Below are positions 1-12,699 of a stretch of 57,051 bases of DNA, piece after piece. How positions within the stretch are numbered: position 1 is the first letter of the stretch; each line of letters starts with the position of its first letter. The translations under genes and the position numbers were made by a program. The stretch is from Chromera velia (taxonomy: Eukaryota > Sar > Chromeraceae): NCBI GenBank assembly GCA_018398765.1, contig JAHBMJ010000104.1, forward strand, positions 1 through 57,051, given 5' to 3'. The notes below the pieces were generated by a model, which saw only the letters and a list, made by a program, of their open reading frames with translations, was not told the DNA's origin and made no database searches.

Positions 1-715
1 TTCTTGCCTGCTTGACTGCCCTCTAGCTTTCGGCCTTTCTGTCTGGCTAAATGCCTTCCTAATTTCAGCCTTTCCGCCCACCCTATTGCCTTCCTAATTT
101 CGGCCTTCGCCACGCTCCCAATTTTGGTCTTCCTGCCTGCCCGATTGCCTTCCCAATTTCGGCCTTCTTGCCTGCTTGACTGCCTTCCAGAGTTTTGCAT
201 TCCTGCCATGCTGACTGCTTTCCCATTTCGGCCTTCTTGCCTGCCTGACTGCCCTCCAAATTTCGGTCTTTCTGTCTGCCTCAATGCTTTCTAAATTTCG
301 GCCTTTCTGTCTGCCTGACTGACTTCGCAATTTCGGCCTTCCTGCCTATCTGGTTGGCTTCCCAATTTCGGCTTTCCTGCCTGCCTGATTGCCTTCCTTA
401 TTTTAGCCTTCCTTCCTGCCCAAGTTTCCTCCTAATGCTTCCTAATTTCGGTCATTCTGCTTGCCCGATGGCCTTCCCAATTTTGTTTTTCCTGCTGGCC
501 CGACTGTCTTCCCAAGTTCGGCCTTCTTGTATGTCTGACTGCCTCCTAGAGTTCGTTCTTTCTGCCTACATGCCTGCTTTCCAATTTTAGTTTTCTTGGC
601 GGCCTGACTGCCTTCTAATTTTGGCCTTCCTACCCGCTTGATTGCCTTCCCGATTTCGGCCTTCCTGCCCGTCCGATTGCTTTCCCAATTTCGGTCTTCC
701 TGCTTTTATGTATCA
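1..715. repeat. Degenerate 35-bp minisatellite, about 20 units
   Basis: Repeated units of about 35 bp built on AATTTCGGCCTTCCTGCCTG followed by a pyrimidine-rich half (examples start near 256, 293 and 329). Units diverge by substitutions and 1-3 nt indels. The array runs off the left edge. Open frames on both strands here are by-products of the repeat, whose period is not a multiple of three. Confidence 0.85.
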
Positions 716-854
716 TTCTGATGCAAATTAAAGATACAGGTTGTGTTTGCATGTATGCTTTTATGTGTATTCTGGCGATTCGACTGACTTTCTGTTTGTG
801 TGCATGTATTTCTGCAGGTGGCATTCACGGGTGTGTTTGATATATACTGAGATG

Positions 855-880
855 CCCCCCCCCCCCCCCCCNCCCCCCCC
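855..880. other. Poly-C tract with one unresolved base
   Basis: A run of C residues containing a single n at 872. The true length is uncertain. Confidence 0.9.
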
Positions 881-2598
881 TACCCCTGACACGCCCGCCG
901 TTGAGCAGTACCTCATATGAATTGAAAACAAAACCTAAAACAAAACTTATTACAAAAGAGTTATGATCATGAGAAGAAATGCTTCAATCAGATCGATTCA
1001 GAGCCATTCAGATATATTTTTTATTATGTTTTCGTCTTAGCGTTAATTTACGATGATAGGTACCAGACAATTTATAGTTTTGAAAAAGTATATACTCTAT
1101 ATATACATTTTTTTATTTTATTTTTTAAACATCTTACTAAGCTTAAATAGTTTTAAATAAATTATGAAAATCAATTAGTTTAAAGGTTAAACTATCTGTT
1201 TTAATGTTTTAAAAACTAAATTTTTTAAAGTCACTTTCCAGTACAAAAGTTTTAATTGTCAGTACAGTCAGTTGGAGGTCAATAAACCGGAAGCGGTAGT
1301 CGTTACGGAGGTAAAGAGGCAGCTAGCAGGTGGCCTGGCCTTAAGACGTGAAAACCTCTTTTGAGAGGACGTGTTCACCTTCGAGGTTGTCAGATTTGTT
1401 GCATCACACTTGCATGGTGCCTATAAATATAGCGTGGCGGCCCATAAGAGTGTTGGTGGAGGCGAGTTATACCAATTGTATACCATTTTTGGTCGTCAAC
1501 ACGCTACTGAGATGCTATTGAGGCCAATGGCAATCCGTCTTTCCAGTTTTATCATTTAAAAAAGCATGGCTGCCCTTTAGTATCTCACTTAAACCATAGA
1601 TAACTTAATTTACAACATATATGTAAATGACTCTCAAATCTGGTTAGACCGTATAAATGAACGAACAAATAACTCAAAATGCTTTAAAAAATGCTTATTA
1701 TCATAAATAAATTTTTTAAACTATGGTTTTGAATTATGCTTTTAATAAATTATCTCTACAGCCTTTACCAAACTTTTTACCGGTGGCCGGCCACTCTACC
1801 GGTAATTACCGGTTGACCGGTAATCAGCTCGCTTTACCACCGGAAAAATCGGTAACCCTGCTTCTGTTGATCACTGTCGCCTCTTCTTCCCAACTCTCCT
1901 CCTGTGGGTCTTCTTTTTCTTTCGACTTCATGCATGCAGACTCAGAGTCTTTCTCTGTTGGCACGTGCATGCCGTATTGCAGGCACTTGCATCCTTTTAA
2001 TGACCCCGTACTTGAATTGACTTCTGTTGAGGTTGCAATTAGTTCGATCATGTCTCCAAGGCCAGCTGCTTAGACAGATGTGCGTGCCATCTCTACGCTT
2101 CTCGCACTGAGTGTGCTTGCAGAGGATGTCCGACTTGGCGTCTTGACTGAGAGTCTCCTTCTGACTCCGAACTCCGCTCCCTCACCCTATATCCTTTTCC
2201 TTCCCTCCTTCTTTCGGTTTGTCTCCTCTCTTCCCTCTCCTTTTCTTTTTTTTTCTGCTTGCTTCTGTCCTGGCCTTTGATTTTGCTACTTGCTCATTGT
2301 TGTCCGTCTGTTCTGAACCTTTTCTGTTTTCTTCTGTCAGTCCCATTTGTCTCTGTCCTTTGTCGTATCCTTCACTGAATTTTTGACTCTGTCTCTCTCT
2401 CACTCAGTTATTTTCTTCTTTCTTCTTTTCCACAGTTCTTCTTTCCATTGCTCTATCAATCTTTTCTTCAATCAATCTGCCAATCTTTCTTTCAATCAGT
2501 TTGTCAATCTATATTTTATACATTTCGTTTGCCGTTTATTTATTCTTGCTGCTGCTTGTTTCTCTCTCTTTCACTCTGCTTTTTTCTTCTTCATCTAC
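881..2598. other. Stretch with no supported gene
   Basis: From 930 to 1740 the DNA is AT-rich with no convincing frame. A 62-codon open frame at 1371-1559 has no recognisable domain and could be a relic. From 1780 to 1855 there is a cluster of ACCGGT/TACCGGT motifs. From 2150 to 2590 the plus strand is strongly pyrimidine-rich. No splice-supported exon chain was found. Confidence 0.6.
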
Positions 2599-3015
2599 TT
2601 AGGCTACCCTGATCCACGGTGAAAGACGAACTTGAACAGGCAGAGCTTGTGTAGTACCCCAGAGACTCAATGTGCGGAAGTCTGCTGGTTTAGCTAAGAT
2701 AATCTCAGGCAGGCCCACCGTAAACACCCATTCGTTCCAGTCCTTCAACACTTTGAAGCAGCCAGTGGACAGATCGAAAATCTCTACCCCCTCTCCCTAG
2801 GACCGAATATGAACTACCCTGCCAGGTTTGTCTGCACACCAGATGGGAGTAAACATGACCCGGTATGGCCCGTTCGGACGAACATTTGCCGCCCCAGTTG
2901 TAATGAAGCCTTGCGCTGGTGCTTTGTTTCCAAATCCTCGTTGCTGCTGACTGGTGTGCCGATCGAAGCCGAGCTGAGTCCACGGACGACTCCTCTCAAA
3001 GGCCAGTTCACTTTG
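2599..3015 (-). pseudogene. Fragment of an unrecognised protein gene with an in-frame UAG
   Basis: On the minus strand one frame reads protein-like for about 139 codons from 3015 down to a UAA at 2599-2601. It is broken once by UAG at 2797-2799 and preceded in frame by another UAG at 3016-3018. Composition is globular: motifs such as NGPYRVMFTPIWCADKPG and KDWNEWVFTVGLPEIILAKP lie on either side of the UAG, so both halves look like one former protein. There is no start codon and no flanking exon with matching phase. I do not recognise the family. It may be a transposed gene fragment or one exon of a gene broken elsewhere. The same residues cannot be explained by the other frames, which are less protein-like. 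Confidence 0.45.
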
Positions 3016-3018
3016 CTA

Positions 3019-3777
3019 ACCATCTACTCCATCACATGAACTCTGCCAGTCTCTATGAACCATCAGTCTAACAACTGAAGGTAGATGGTTCGAGCCCGCA
3101 CCTGGAAGAGCACCACCGAGAAGTTTCGTGGTGTGTACTCAGTTCTAGGCAAGAGATGAGAGATTGTACGATGGAGTCAGCTTTACATAGGAGTTGATTG
3201 TTCCTACTTCGGAGATTCTGTCTGTTCTGCCTCACTTTGTACTTCTGTACTTTGATTGATCAAACTTTTTCTGTCTAATTCAAATGCATGCATGCACTTT
3301 GATCGATCTGCATTCGAGACTTATCTGGTTAGGGACGTAATGCACCTGCCTTGATTCTTCTGTTTTCGCTCTGCATGCACGCGTTCTCCCGTGCTTTGGT
3401 CAATCAGTCAGTCAGGCGGCGGCGGGAGACTGAGATATCGGACCCAACAGGGCCAAACTTCTCACTGGCACAAAATCGGATTATATTTTACGGAGCGTAT
3501 TTTTTAAACTCACTCTATATACAGATAATAGCCAGATATAGAGAGATAAAATAAAAAAAAATATACATTACTACTCCTTGTCTAGTTTATTTAAGCCTCA
3601 TTACGCAAAATTACGTAAAAAAGCTGAGAAATTGGTGTAAAAACTAGTAGCAAAGACTTGAACCCAACCAATTTAATAAGTAACATTTCAGACGTGTACA
3701 GACGTGTCTAGGCGTGCGGTAGGTTAGAGAAATGACAGGGATGCTCGTTTAGTCCAGGGTGCAGATTTACTTCATGC
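3019..3777. other. Intergenic stretch, nothing recognised
   Basis: Mixed composition. A short segment near 3080-3105 carries GGTTCGAGCCC, which resembles a tRNA B box, but no cloverleaf could be folded around it. The part near 3480-3640 is AT-rich. Confidence 0.5.
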
Positions 3778-3889
3778 ACACACACACACACACACACACA
3801 CGCGCGCACACGCACACGTACACGTACACACACCTGCACAGACTGTCACACACACGCACACGCACACGCACACGCACCTGCACAGACTG

Positions 3890-3923
<34 letters not shown>

Positions 3924-3932
3924 GCACACACA

Positions 3933-3971
<39 letters not shown>

Positions 3972-4019
3972 GCACGCACGCACGCACGCACGCACACGCG
4001 CGCGTCCGCACACGCACAC
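3778..4019. repeat. CA/CG-rich microsatellite with a CT insert
   Basis: Nearly continuous (CA)n with CG, CGCA and CT(n) interruptions. Long frames here encode Thr-His or Cys-Val runs and are artefacts. Confidence 0.95.
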
Positions 4020-4559
4020 AAGAATCGATTGATCAATCAATCAACAGGTTGATAGAAGTAATTGAAGTCAAAAGACGATTGGATTTTGAAACCTGGAAAG
4101 AAAGTAATTGGTCTTTTTGTATGTGTGGGAAGGTAAAGTTTCTCTTCAGTGAGTCGCCACTTCTTGAAGTCTTCTTCTGAGGGTCTTTCAGACGTGCGTT
4201 GACAGGAACTTCGCCTTATAGCTAGCGCATGCTTTCAATGCACGCATGCACTGGCGCACCCCTGGTACCTGATTGCTTTCAATTTCGGGTCGTTTTCTAA
4301 TTGAATGCATGGGTCAAAAGTCCAGACAGACCCCTTTGCCTCATTCGTTACGGTGGTGGTGGTAGTGGCTCTTGCCCTCCTCCGGCCGCTCTTCCATGCA
4401 GGCTGCCTCCCTCCCCGGGAGACTCTTCTTCTCAGTGGTTATCGGTAATGTGATTGGATCCCCTAGGTCGGTTTGGCTCTGCATGCTCCCCCCAAGACTT
4501 TTCAATTTCATTTTTTCGATTCGACGGGACTCTCCTGAGCTCTGTCTCTGGCTCTGTGT
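4020..4559. other. 3-prime flank of the minus-strand GPI-type gene
   Basis: No independent gene seen. On the minus strand the frame of the neighbouring gene stays open for about 72 codons after its UAG before reaching UGA; see the findings. Confidence 0.4.
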
Positions 4560-7077
4560 CTATTTGAGGGGAACGAAGGTGAGAGCCAGCACCGCAGCGG
4601 CGAGGAAGACCGTGAAGGAAGGAACGGCAGACCGGTTGGAGCCTGCCCTCATACGGGCACGCATCGCGGCCTGCAGAGAGGAATTAAGGCAGGGGCGAAA
4701 ACAGACACGAGACAAGACGAGACGGACAATTCGATCAATTCACTCACACACGCCCGCACACACAAACACACACTCACACATGCAAACGATGGCTTGAATG
4801 AAGAGCCGTGGCAGTTTGCTTCCTGGGCAGTTTTTTCAATGCGTGAAGTCAATTCGACAGATCAAAGAAACGACATCTACTCAACCTCTTCAGTTGGTTT
4901 CTATGCTCCTCTTCTCTTCCCCATGAGTTTTTTTCCAGCGTGCGACTCGACGTCTACATTCGTTCCCTCAGTTGCTTGCTGCAATGATAGAAAGTCCTTT
5001 CACTGTCTCTTCTCTAGTAGAATCCCTACTCTTTTTCTGCTGTCTTTCTTTATGACTGACCTGTTCCTCCCTTTCCCTCTTCTCCTCCTGTTCCTCCTGG
5101 ATCTTCTGTTGCTTCTTCTGTTCCTTCTCATACCTTGCGGGATTCTGCAAAGGAACAGAAATGAAGGAAGAGCAACAAAACAAAGGAAGATAACAGAACC
5201 AAGTGGAAGGAAAGAGGTGAACAGAAAAAAGGGTGCAAGCAGACGGTGGGAGATGGCTTGCAGGACTTTTGTTAATCTTGTCACCTCCCTCCCCCTTCTT
5301 GGAAATTTAAGCAGCAGCTCACACTCACTATATCTGTATATTTTGCAGCCAGATTTTCATCCTCAAAGTGCATACAAAGCCGCAGGGATCAGCTTAGAAA
5401 AGGACCTCTGTGTGATCGTGATGGGTTGTCTGTTTTCCGTATCACTTCCTCCTCAGCAAAGAGAGTGACGAACCAACCCACCTTGATTCTTAGCTGTTCC
5501 ATCTTCACGTTCCCCATCTCGTGCACGGTTTCCTGAGGCAAAAGAAAAAATCAGAAAGAAAGAAAGAAAGAGAGAGAGAGCGGCTCACACAATTATGGAC
5601 CTAGGTCTCTCTCCTACCTCCTCTGTGAGTAAGAACAAGCGATAGATGCATCGGAGGGAAAGAGGACCTGCTCTTTTGGCCTTGCCGTCCTCCCCTTCAT
5701 CTTATCCAATCAACATAGAAATACTGCCACCAGCGACATACACGAGCAAGGCAGCCAATCCTTTGCTTGTCGTGGTTTGTTTCTGTTTCTATACTCGAAA
5801 GAGAAAACATGTTACCGACAAGCCTCCGATGGGCACCTCAACGAATGACCGACTGGCTGATGACTGACTAAGTGACGGAGAAACAAACAGGTAGACAGAA
5901 ACATACCTGATCCTCACTAAAGTCGACAATACAGAGGATCTTGAACCGTTCTCCGAATTGGTAGAATTTGTTTTCGCATTTTTCTGCAAGAAGGGAAACA
6001 AATTCACAGGAAAAAATGTCCAGAAAATCTGACACCTGAATTATGACGCATTCGGATGTCGAGTGAGGATGCTAGATCTTCTTCTGAGAGGCAGTCTACC
6101 AGATCTCTCGCTCTCGCACTCACGCACACACGCACACATACGCCCTCATACAGATGCACAGGGAGCCAGGATATGTCCTCTGAATCATAACTTTGAAAGC
6201 AAAGGAAGGCATAACTTTGAAGGACAAAATGGAGAAATTGAAAGTCAGCTCCAACCCTTCGAAGGTCACTCACCCTTTCCGTCTGTAATCTTGGGTCCGT
6301 ACTGTTCTCTCAGTTGTTGAAGAGCTGCCATGTCCACCTGCATGGAGTAATGGAGGCATTTGTCCAGGCGTACATTGGAATATGGATGGAATGTTTTTGT
6401 TCAAAGTGGGAAATCTAGAGACGGGGGAGGAGGAAAGCCGGGTTCACAAAGCGACACAGGAGAAAGAACAGGCAACTGCACAAGGGAGAAAGGGGTTAGC
6501 AAGCTATCTAACATCGTCTGTAAGAACAATAGAATACAGATTTGATATCGGGAAAGCAGCGTCGTATCCGTTATGCGGTCGCAGTAGTGATGGGTGCAAA
6601 CGCGTAACCATACTGCTTTTCGTCGGTCATGCTGCTAACTGCCTGCCTGCCTGCCTGACTGACTGACTGACTGACTGACTGACTGACTGACGGACCGTTT
6701 TGAGGACAGTCAGCCAGTCCTTCTCGGCGTATCGTTTCGTTTGGAGTTTCACCTTTTCTTCTCGCTGGTTGCCTGCAACCGCCACTCAGCGAATGTATTT
6801 TTAGACAGTTGAAACTCAGACGCATACACGCTGTAGAAGTTGTCTGTCGAACTTGCAGGAAAAGGGACAAAGACAGAACGTAGGAGATAAAAACTTCGTG
6901 AAGCGCTCCATTTTCCCGGTAAAGGCAGAAAAGGGCTGTGTGTCGACTCACAGGCAGGTTTCTTCTCGCATTGTGACCAGCAGACGTTGCCAAAGGCAAT
7001 GTTGGCTGCAAGCAGATAGACATGTACAGACACAGACGCTCACACAAATGTACGCATACACACACAAACACAGAAAA

Positions 7078-7126
<49 letters not shown>

Positions 7127-7157
7127 GAAGAAAGAAAGAAAGAAAGAAAGAAAGGAA

Positions 7158-7202
<45 letters not shown>

Positions 7203-10200
7203 GGAGAAGCAGAGAAAGAAAGAAAGAAAGAAAGAGAGAAAGAGCTATAAACCAGTTCCGCTTCCATAGGACCGCTTTATTCCTGCAGAACAGGACAAGC
7301 TGAGGGACCAAGAAACAGGGGGTTTTGTGTCTAGCACATAGACACGAACAACAGAGAAAAGCAAAGACTGCTTGCGTGAATTGAAGAGGAGCAAAGACGC
7401 ATGACCAGACGTAAACAGCGAAACAGACGACACATAGACAGGTAGACGCACAGTCAGACAGCCAGACAGAGAGACAGACAGACTGCGACGCACAGAGGCA
7501 GACCACTGACCTTCCTGGCATGTGTGGATGTCACTCGCACGAGTGGATCGAGAGAATGTGTCGAAGAAGGGACTCGCTGCAGCATCATTTCATTCCATTT
7601 GGTTTCAGGCAATCGTACGGAAACAGATAACAGAAAAAAACCACACTGTGATGAGAAAAACAAGTGCTACGTACTTCGTCGTTACTTAGGACAGGAAAGA
7701 CTGACACGAAGCCAGACACAGCATGCAGGTGTTTACCTGGGGGTCATGCAAAGATCGAAGAGGATTGTCTGCATGGGTAGACTCATGTGAAAGCATTAAA
7801 AAAGAAGAGTTAATGCTGAAGTTCTGGAAGGAAGACCCATTCACCCACCCACCGACCCTCAGTCATTACAGATCCAGGTTGGGTGACGGCATTTTCTTCT
7901 GCCTTTGCCTTCTTCTTTTTCTTCTCTTCCTCCTCTTTCTCGGGGTCTCCCTCCTTGAATTTTGGGGGCTGGGGCTCGTCGTTGTTCAGCACCACGTTTC
8001 CTGTACAGACACGTACAGTCAAAGACACGCACAAATGCGGATCTGCGTGCAGCTCTTGTCTGTGGGAGAGGGAGAGACAGGCAGGCAGTCAGACAGACAG
8101 ACGAATCGCAACTGAAACACACGTCCCTGTCAGGTTCTCATCGAGGAACGTCTAGAGCTCGACCTTCAGCATATGCAATAACACCCACACAATAACACCC
8201 CTCTCTGACTGAATGACTGAATGACTGTCTGTGCCTGAAGGAAATCCTTCCACTTTCATCCCCCCTTGTCCTGAATTCCCTAGCTCTCCATGCAGCTTGC
8301 AAGGTCTTTCAAGCGAAACGAGGAACGTAGATCCAAACAAGGAAGGTTTGAGCAAGGAAAGCCACAACCCCATTAGAAGAAGGAAATGGATTTCTGCAAT
8401 CAAAGAAAACTTACCCGAACCCGTTGCTGTCGGCCCAACGTTCTGTACGAAGAAAGGCACAACGTCCACAAACGATGAGGGAGGTATAAAAGAGAACACA
8501 GCGGCTCAACAGCAGGCAACATTGAGTCAGCCAGCGATCACAAACAGAGAGGAAGCGCGAGAGATCGAAGCAATGGTGGAGGAAAACAAAAGAAGTGGAG
8601 AAGAGGATTTGGGGGGGGGGGTCAGAATGGAAAGGTATTGCTGCAGGATTTTCGGACTTGTCCGTCTGTCTTCTGCCTTGCTTCCTGTCTCTGTTTGTTC
8701 ATTGCACGGAGTGGAGGAGGCGCGGCTGCTGAGTGCTTCTCTAGTTCAATAAACGTCTAACTGTACTTTCTTCTGTCTATCTATCTATCTGTCTGTCTGT
8801 CTGTCTCTCTGTCTATCTATCCATTTATCTATGTATCTATCTGCCACTGTCTGACATGAAGAGTTCAGTATGCCTTTGGCTCCCTCTGTCCCCATTTTCC
8901 TTCCTCTTTCTGAAGCGCCCTCTGACCGGCTGTGCGTCCTGGTAGGGGTCCTGGTGGAAGGTGTGGGGGGGCGGGCATACGCAGGGAGAGACGGAGAGGT
9001 TTGCATCCACACAGAGAGAGGGAGGGGGACAGAAAAAAAAGAGGGGTAAGAAGGTTAAGGGTGATCGGGGCAAAGGATCTGTGATCTCATGAACTCGATT
9101 CGAAAGAGAAACTGGAGAGGCATGCATGCAGGGTTGCTTTTTCCTCCCAACGATTCAACCTTGCAAGCAGGGAGGTATCGCCGAAAATCTTTTCAATTGT
9201 ATCCCCCCGACTTTGGTCGTCTGATGCAGAAGGAACGTATTCTCGACTTTTCCTGTCTTCATCGAAGTGTCTTATCTGCAGTCCTACTCCCTTCTCTTTT
9301 TTGACGCCGACCGACCGCAATGGGCTGCTGTGCACCGTACGGCTGTTGGCCTCCGTACGGGTCCATTGGCTGCTGAGGGGCTCCATAGGGATCTCCCTGC
9401 AAGCAGGAAGGCATGAGGAGAAGACGGAAAGACAGGCTCTCTGTGTCTGCTCGTTCACAGACGGAGGCAGGGCTCTCTGTGTCTGTCTCCACGAAACACT
9501 CTGAGCACTCTGAGATCGTCGAGTTCCTTTCACACGAAATTCAATACAGCAAGGCGTAAGTGAATCTTTTTGTCCGAATAAGTAAAGGATTTCTGGTCGG
9601 TCGGAGTCCACAGCATCCCTCTGCTTCACTATACTCCGGCAGTTCGGACTTCCATACCAATGGCAACATTTTCAAGTGCCCTGAATCAGTGCTGTGCTTT
9701 TGCTCTCACAGTATGGGGCTCGATGGCAAAGAAAACAGAACGTCTGGAAAAGAAAAACTTCGACGGCAATTCAGACAGCCCACAGAAAGAATCTCACAAA
9801 TTCCTCCCATCCGCTGGTCTGTTAGCATTCTCAGAATGGCACTGTATGAAGCACAATAGAAAAACAAACCACTGCTGGCCTACCTGTGCGGGGGGGTATC
9901 CGCCTCCGTACGGATCAGGAGAAGGCCCCCCTCCTCCTCCTGGCATCCCGTTTGGCGTCATGTAGGGGCCAGAGGGGTGGACGGGAGTGCTTGGGTCCGC
10001 AGGCTGGGCCGGGTAGGCTTTTTGTTTCTCTGCAAGGAGGGGAAGTGGAAGAGCATTGACAGGAGAGCCTTTCTGCCGAGAAATACTGATCGTGTGATCT
10101 TTTAGTTGTGCGTGTTTGTCAGCACTGGTATTTTTTTATGTCCGTGTCTGTGCATAAGTGTGTGCATGAAAAAGTAAATATGAAAGTTGATGCTCTGTGT

Positions 10201-11670
10201 ATGGGGGNNNNNNNNNNNNNNNNNNNNNNNNNNNNNNNNNNNNNNNNNNNNNNNNNNNNNNNNNNNNNNNNNNNNNNNNNNNNNNNNNNNNNNNNNNNNN
10301 NNNNNNNNNNNNNNNNNNNNNNGGGGGGGGGGGGGCAAGAGAGAGAGAGAGAGAGAGAGGAGGCCAAGCATGTCCGCACTTTTCTTTTTCGTCAAGAAAC
10401 CGCCGATATCCTGAGCCTTCAGTGAATCCTCGCGAGAAGAGACCCGAATACGTGCTTGTACGTTGACTGAGAAGACTGCGAAAAGGGGCTAGCTGCCTAC
10501 TTTGTGTCGATTCCAGTTCCTTCTTTGTGTTTGTCTCCTTTGCATCTCCCTGCTTCAACCTCTTGAGGTCTGCCTCCTTTTTCTGGTTCTGCTCCTCCAG
10601 ATGTTCGTGCTCCTTTACTTTCTCCAACGCCGCTACGGGGGGGGCAGACGGGGTGTCCCCCTCAATTGGACCCTCAGACACTGCAGGCGCACAAATACAT
10701 GTTGTCACAAAGAGATAACTGTCAAGAGAAGTGCTATTCGCTTCGGTCTTTAGGCAGCAACAGACACACAGACAGTCACGCACACACACACACACACACA
10801 CACATACACACACACACATACAGAGAGAGAGGAGGGGGGGGGGAGAGCTTCAGAAAGGAATAAGAGGGTGAAAATGACAAACTGAGAGAAAATGCAGGGA
10901 GAACTCAGAAGAGGAGGCAGGGAACGATGAAAGAAAATAAACACTCGCAGGTCCCCCATTTTGCATGCAAACTCCGGGAGAGCGTGTTGGCACACAGAGA
11001 GACTCAAACAGCGGCGGCCCCTCGAGTCCAAAACTGTCATGCATGCGCCCTGATAGAAGTATATGTATATATATATATATATATATATGCTCTAATGCGT
11101 TGCAGTTGGTGCGAGTAATGACGACATGTTGGTCGACGGGCAGCTATTCTTGCCGGCCACTCTCTGACATTCTTGCGAGTGACTCACTGACAATTTGTGT
11201 GCGGGCTTTGTTTGCTCTTGCCTCCTTTCTCTTTCTGCTCTTCCTGTTGTAGCACGTTCTTGTTCAAGGCAGAGCGCACAATCTGACCATCCTGCAAGAG
11301 GGAATTTGGAAATGATATGAATGAGGGCTTCCTTTATGCACATGCACTTAGCAACTGTATCGGTAAAAGGATTCTCACAGCGCAGACGAAGGTGCTACCG
11401 GGCCCGACAGTATGAGGATTTTCCGCATGCAGAATTCGTCCGAGAGGACACCCACCCTCTCGTATACAGCCTGTAGGACTCCCAAAGGCAGTTTCGGCTC
11501 TCACTTTTGAACCCGACATGCATACTTGAGTCGTATGTACAGTCAGTCACCTGGTTCCTTCGGTTCTTCACGGCGTCTGCGTGCGGCAGAACGAGAGCCA
11601 AGAGGGCGAAGAGCCCTGCGAGCCGCAAATTGAACTTTGCGGCTGTTCCGTGAGGCTTCATGCCCCGCAT
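4560..11670 (-). CDS. Secreted, probably GPI-anchored low-complexity/coiled-coil protein (14 exons, 420 aa)
   Basis: Exons in transcript order: 11551-11670, 11192-11291, 10501-10680, 9884-10029, 9316-9396, 8927-8950, 8415-8442, 7870-8000, 7511-7576, 6274-6337, 5907-5983, 5482-5532, 5061-5144, 4560-4670. All junctions are AG/GT and every phase agrees, giving 1263 nt. Residues 1-33 form a signal peptide (hydrophobic core LAGLFALLALVLP). Residues about 80-135 are charged and helical. Residues about 140-217 are Pro/Gly/Gln/Tyr-rich with repeated DPYG motifs. A Lys/Glu-rich stretch, a possibly globular part with two Cys (about 293-356) and a Lys/Glu/Gln coiled coil follow. The C-terminus has small residues GSN (394-396), a short spacer and a 17-residue hydrophobic end (FTVFLAAAVLALTFVPL) plus one Lys, a classical GPI signal; a membrane anchor with almost no tail is the alternative. 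Exons 6 and 7 are only 24 and 28 nt. Start chosen as the first ATG before the signal core. Family not recognised; surface location is inferred. Confidence 0.82.
6651..6692. repeat. (TGAC)n microsatellite in an intron
   Basis: CTGCCTGCCTGC followed by about eight TGAC units, inside the intron between exons 9 and 10 of the minus-strand gene. Confidence 0.9.
7078..7246. repeat. (GAAA)n microsatellite in an intron
   Basis: About 40 GAAA units with GGAA interruptions. On the coding (minus) strand this is a pyrimidine-rich tract inside an intron. The long Lys/Arg/Glu or Ser/Phe frames over it are artefacts. Confidence 0.95.
10208..10322. other. Assembly gap (115 N)
   Basis: N run bordered on both sides by G homopolymers. 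It lies in the intron between exons 3 and 4 of the minus-strand gene, so the coding model is not affected. Confidence 0.98.
10764..10836. repeat. (CA)n/(GA)n microsatellite in an intron
   Basis: About 40 nt of CA dinucleotides with a few interruptions, then a short GA stretch and a G run, in the intron between exons 2 and 3. Confidence 0.85.
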
Positions 11671-12699
11671 TTCATGGAACTGCAAGAGAGTGATCAACGG
11701 TCGAGAAGAAGACCTGCGTGGTGGTTGGCCTGACGCTTTCTTATGTGGAGTTTGCTGAGAGTCGTACAAGTTCGCGCGTGGCGTGTGTCACTGAATCGCC
11801 ACAATGGGAGGACCCTAAATCAATCGAAGGACTTTCGACGAATGCCGTCTGGTCTTACATAGATCGATCGAATCTGCACTAGCTGTCTGGATCGACAGCA
11901 GCCACATGGAAGAGCTGAATATATATATTCGCTATAGCTATATATAGCTATATATATATATATAGGTCTCTGCATGTATATACGTATTAATTGCGAGGCA
12001 TGCATGCATGCATCTGCATGGTACCGGTATATAGCCGAGAAGGGCTTTAGACCATGAACAAAGCCTGCATGGGGGGGTCCGACCCACATCGCGGATGCTT
12101 GCGCTTTCGAATCTCTCCGCGCGGGCCCCTCCCCCCCCCAACAAAAGCCTTCAAAGATCTGCATATGATGAATTTAAAAATCAAACTCTTGCATACCGAT
12201 ACGCAGTATTACGCACGAACAAGCGTGTCTCATCAATTCGCACGTGTTGCTCAGTGAGTCACTGCATGAGCGTATGTCTATTGTCTTTCTTCAGACGTAC
12301 ACACGTATGCTTCTGCACAACTCAGGCAGTCAGGTATTCATGAACCAGCGTTCTGTAACTGCAAGGTGGTGATCTGACAGCGAATACCGAAGAGAAGACC
12401 AAGCGGGTGTAAAGACAGGCACTGGCGGGCAAATTCATTCGCGATTTTTAATGATCGGGGCGTTGTCTTGTTGATACATGCACTGCTGGCGTACGTCTCA
12501 TTTGACGACTCACTTGGAGGGTGGCTTATTCGCATTCCTTTAGCTGTACGCGGAGAGTTGCATTTTGGTTGTCTCCTCAACCAGCCTGCCCGTTCCGTCC
12601 TTTTCTCGGAAACGTGATAGACATTTCATTTCTCAGTCGGCACTCACCAAGCTCCTCTTCTTCTTAGTTCTGTTGAGTCACCTCACTGATGCAAAGGGC
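11671..12699. promoter_or_regulatory. Divergent intergenic promoter interval
   Basis: This 1.03-kb gap separates the ATGs of two head-to-head secreted-protein genes. It holds an alternating (TA)n/GCTATA tract (about 11920-11965), GCATGCATGCATGC near 11999 and a C run near 12130. No TATA box or known operator can be assigned. A leader exon for the minus-strand gene is possible: CTTGCAG lies a few bases before its ATG on that strand. The role as a shared promoter is inferred from arrangement only. Confidence 0.4.

Noticed and set aside
3060-3125. Possible tRNA near GGTTCGAGCCC
   Set aside because: Box B-like word only; acceptor and anticodon stems do not pair and box A is absent.
3759-4052. 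Long frames over the CA/CG microsatellite
   Set aside because: Dipeptide runs produced by a dinucleotide repeat on both strands; no splice or domain support.
6746-6765. 20-nt candidate exon (ATSEKK) in the minus-strand gene
   Set aside because: It has CAG and GTGAAA borders, but its length would shift the frame between two exons that already join in phase 0.
6571-7521. 316-codon minus-strand frame with Ser/Phe/Leu runs
   Set aside because: It is the complement of the (GAAA)n repeat and lies across an intron of the GPI-type gene.
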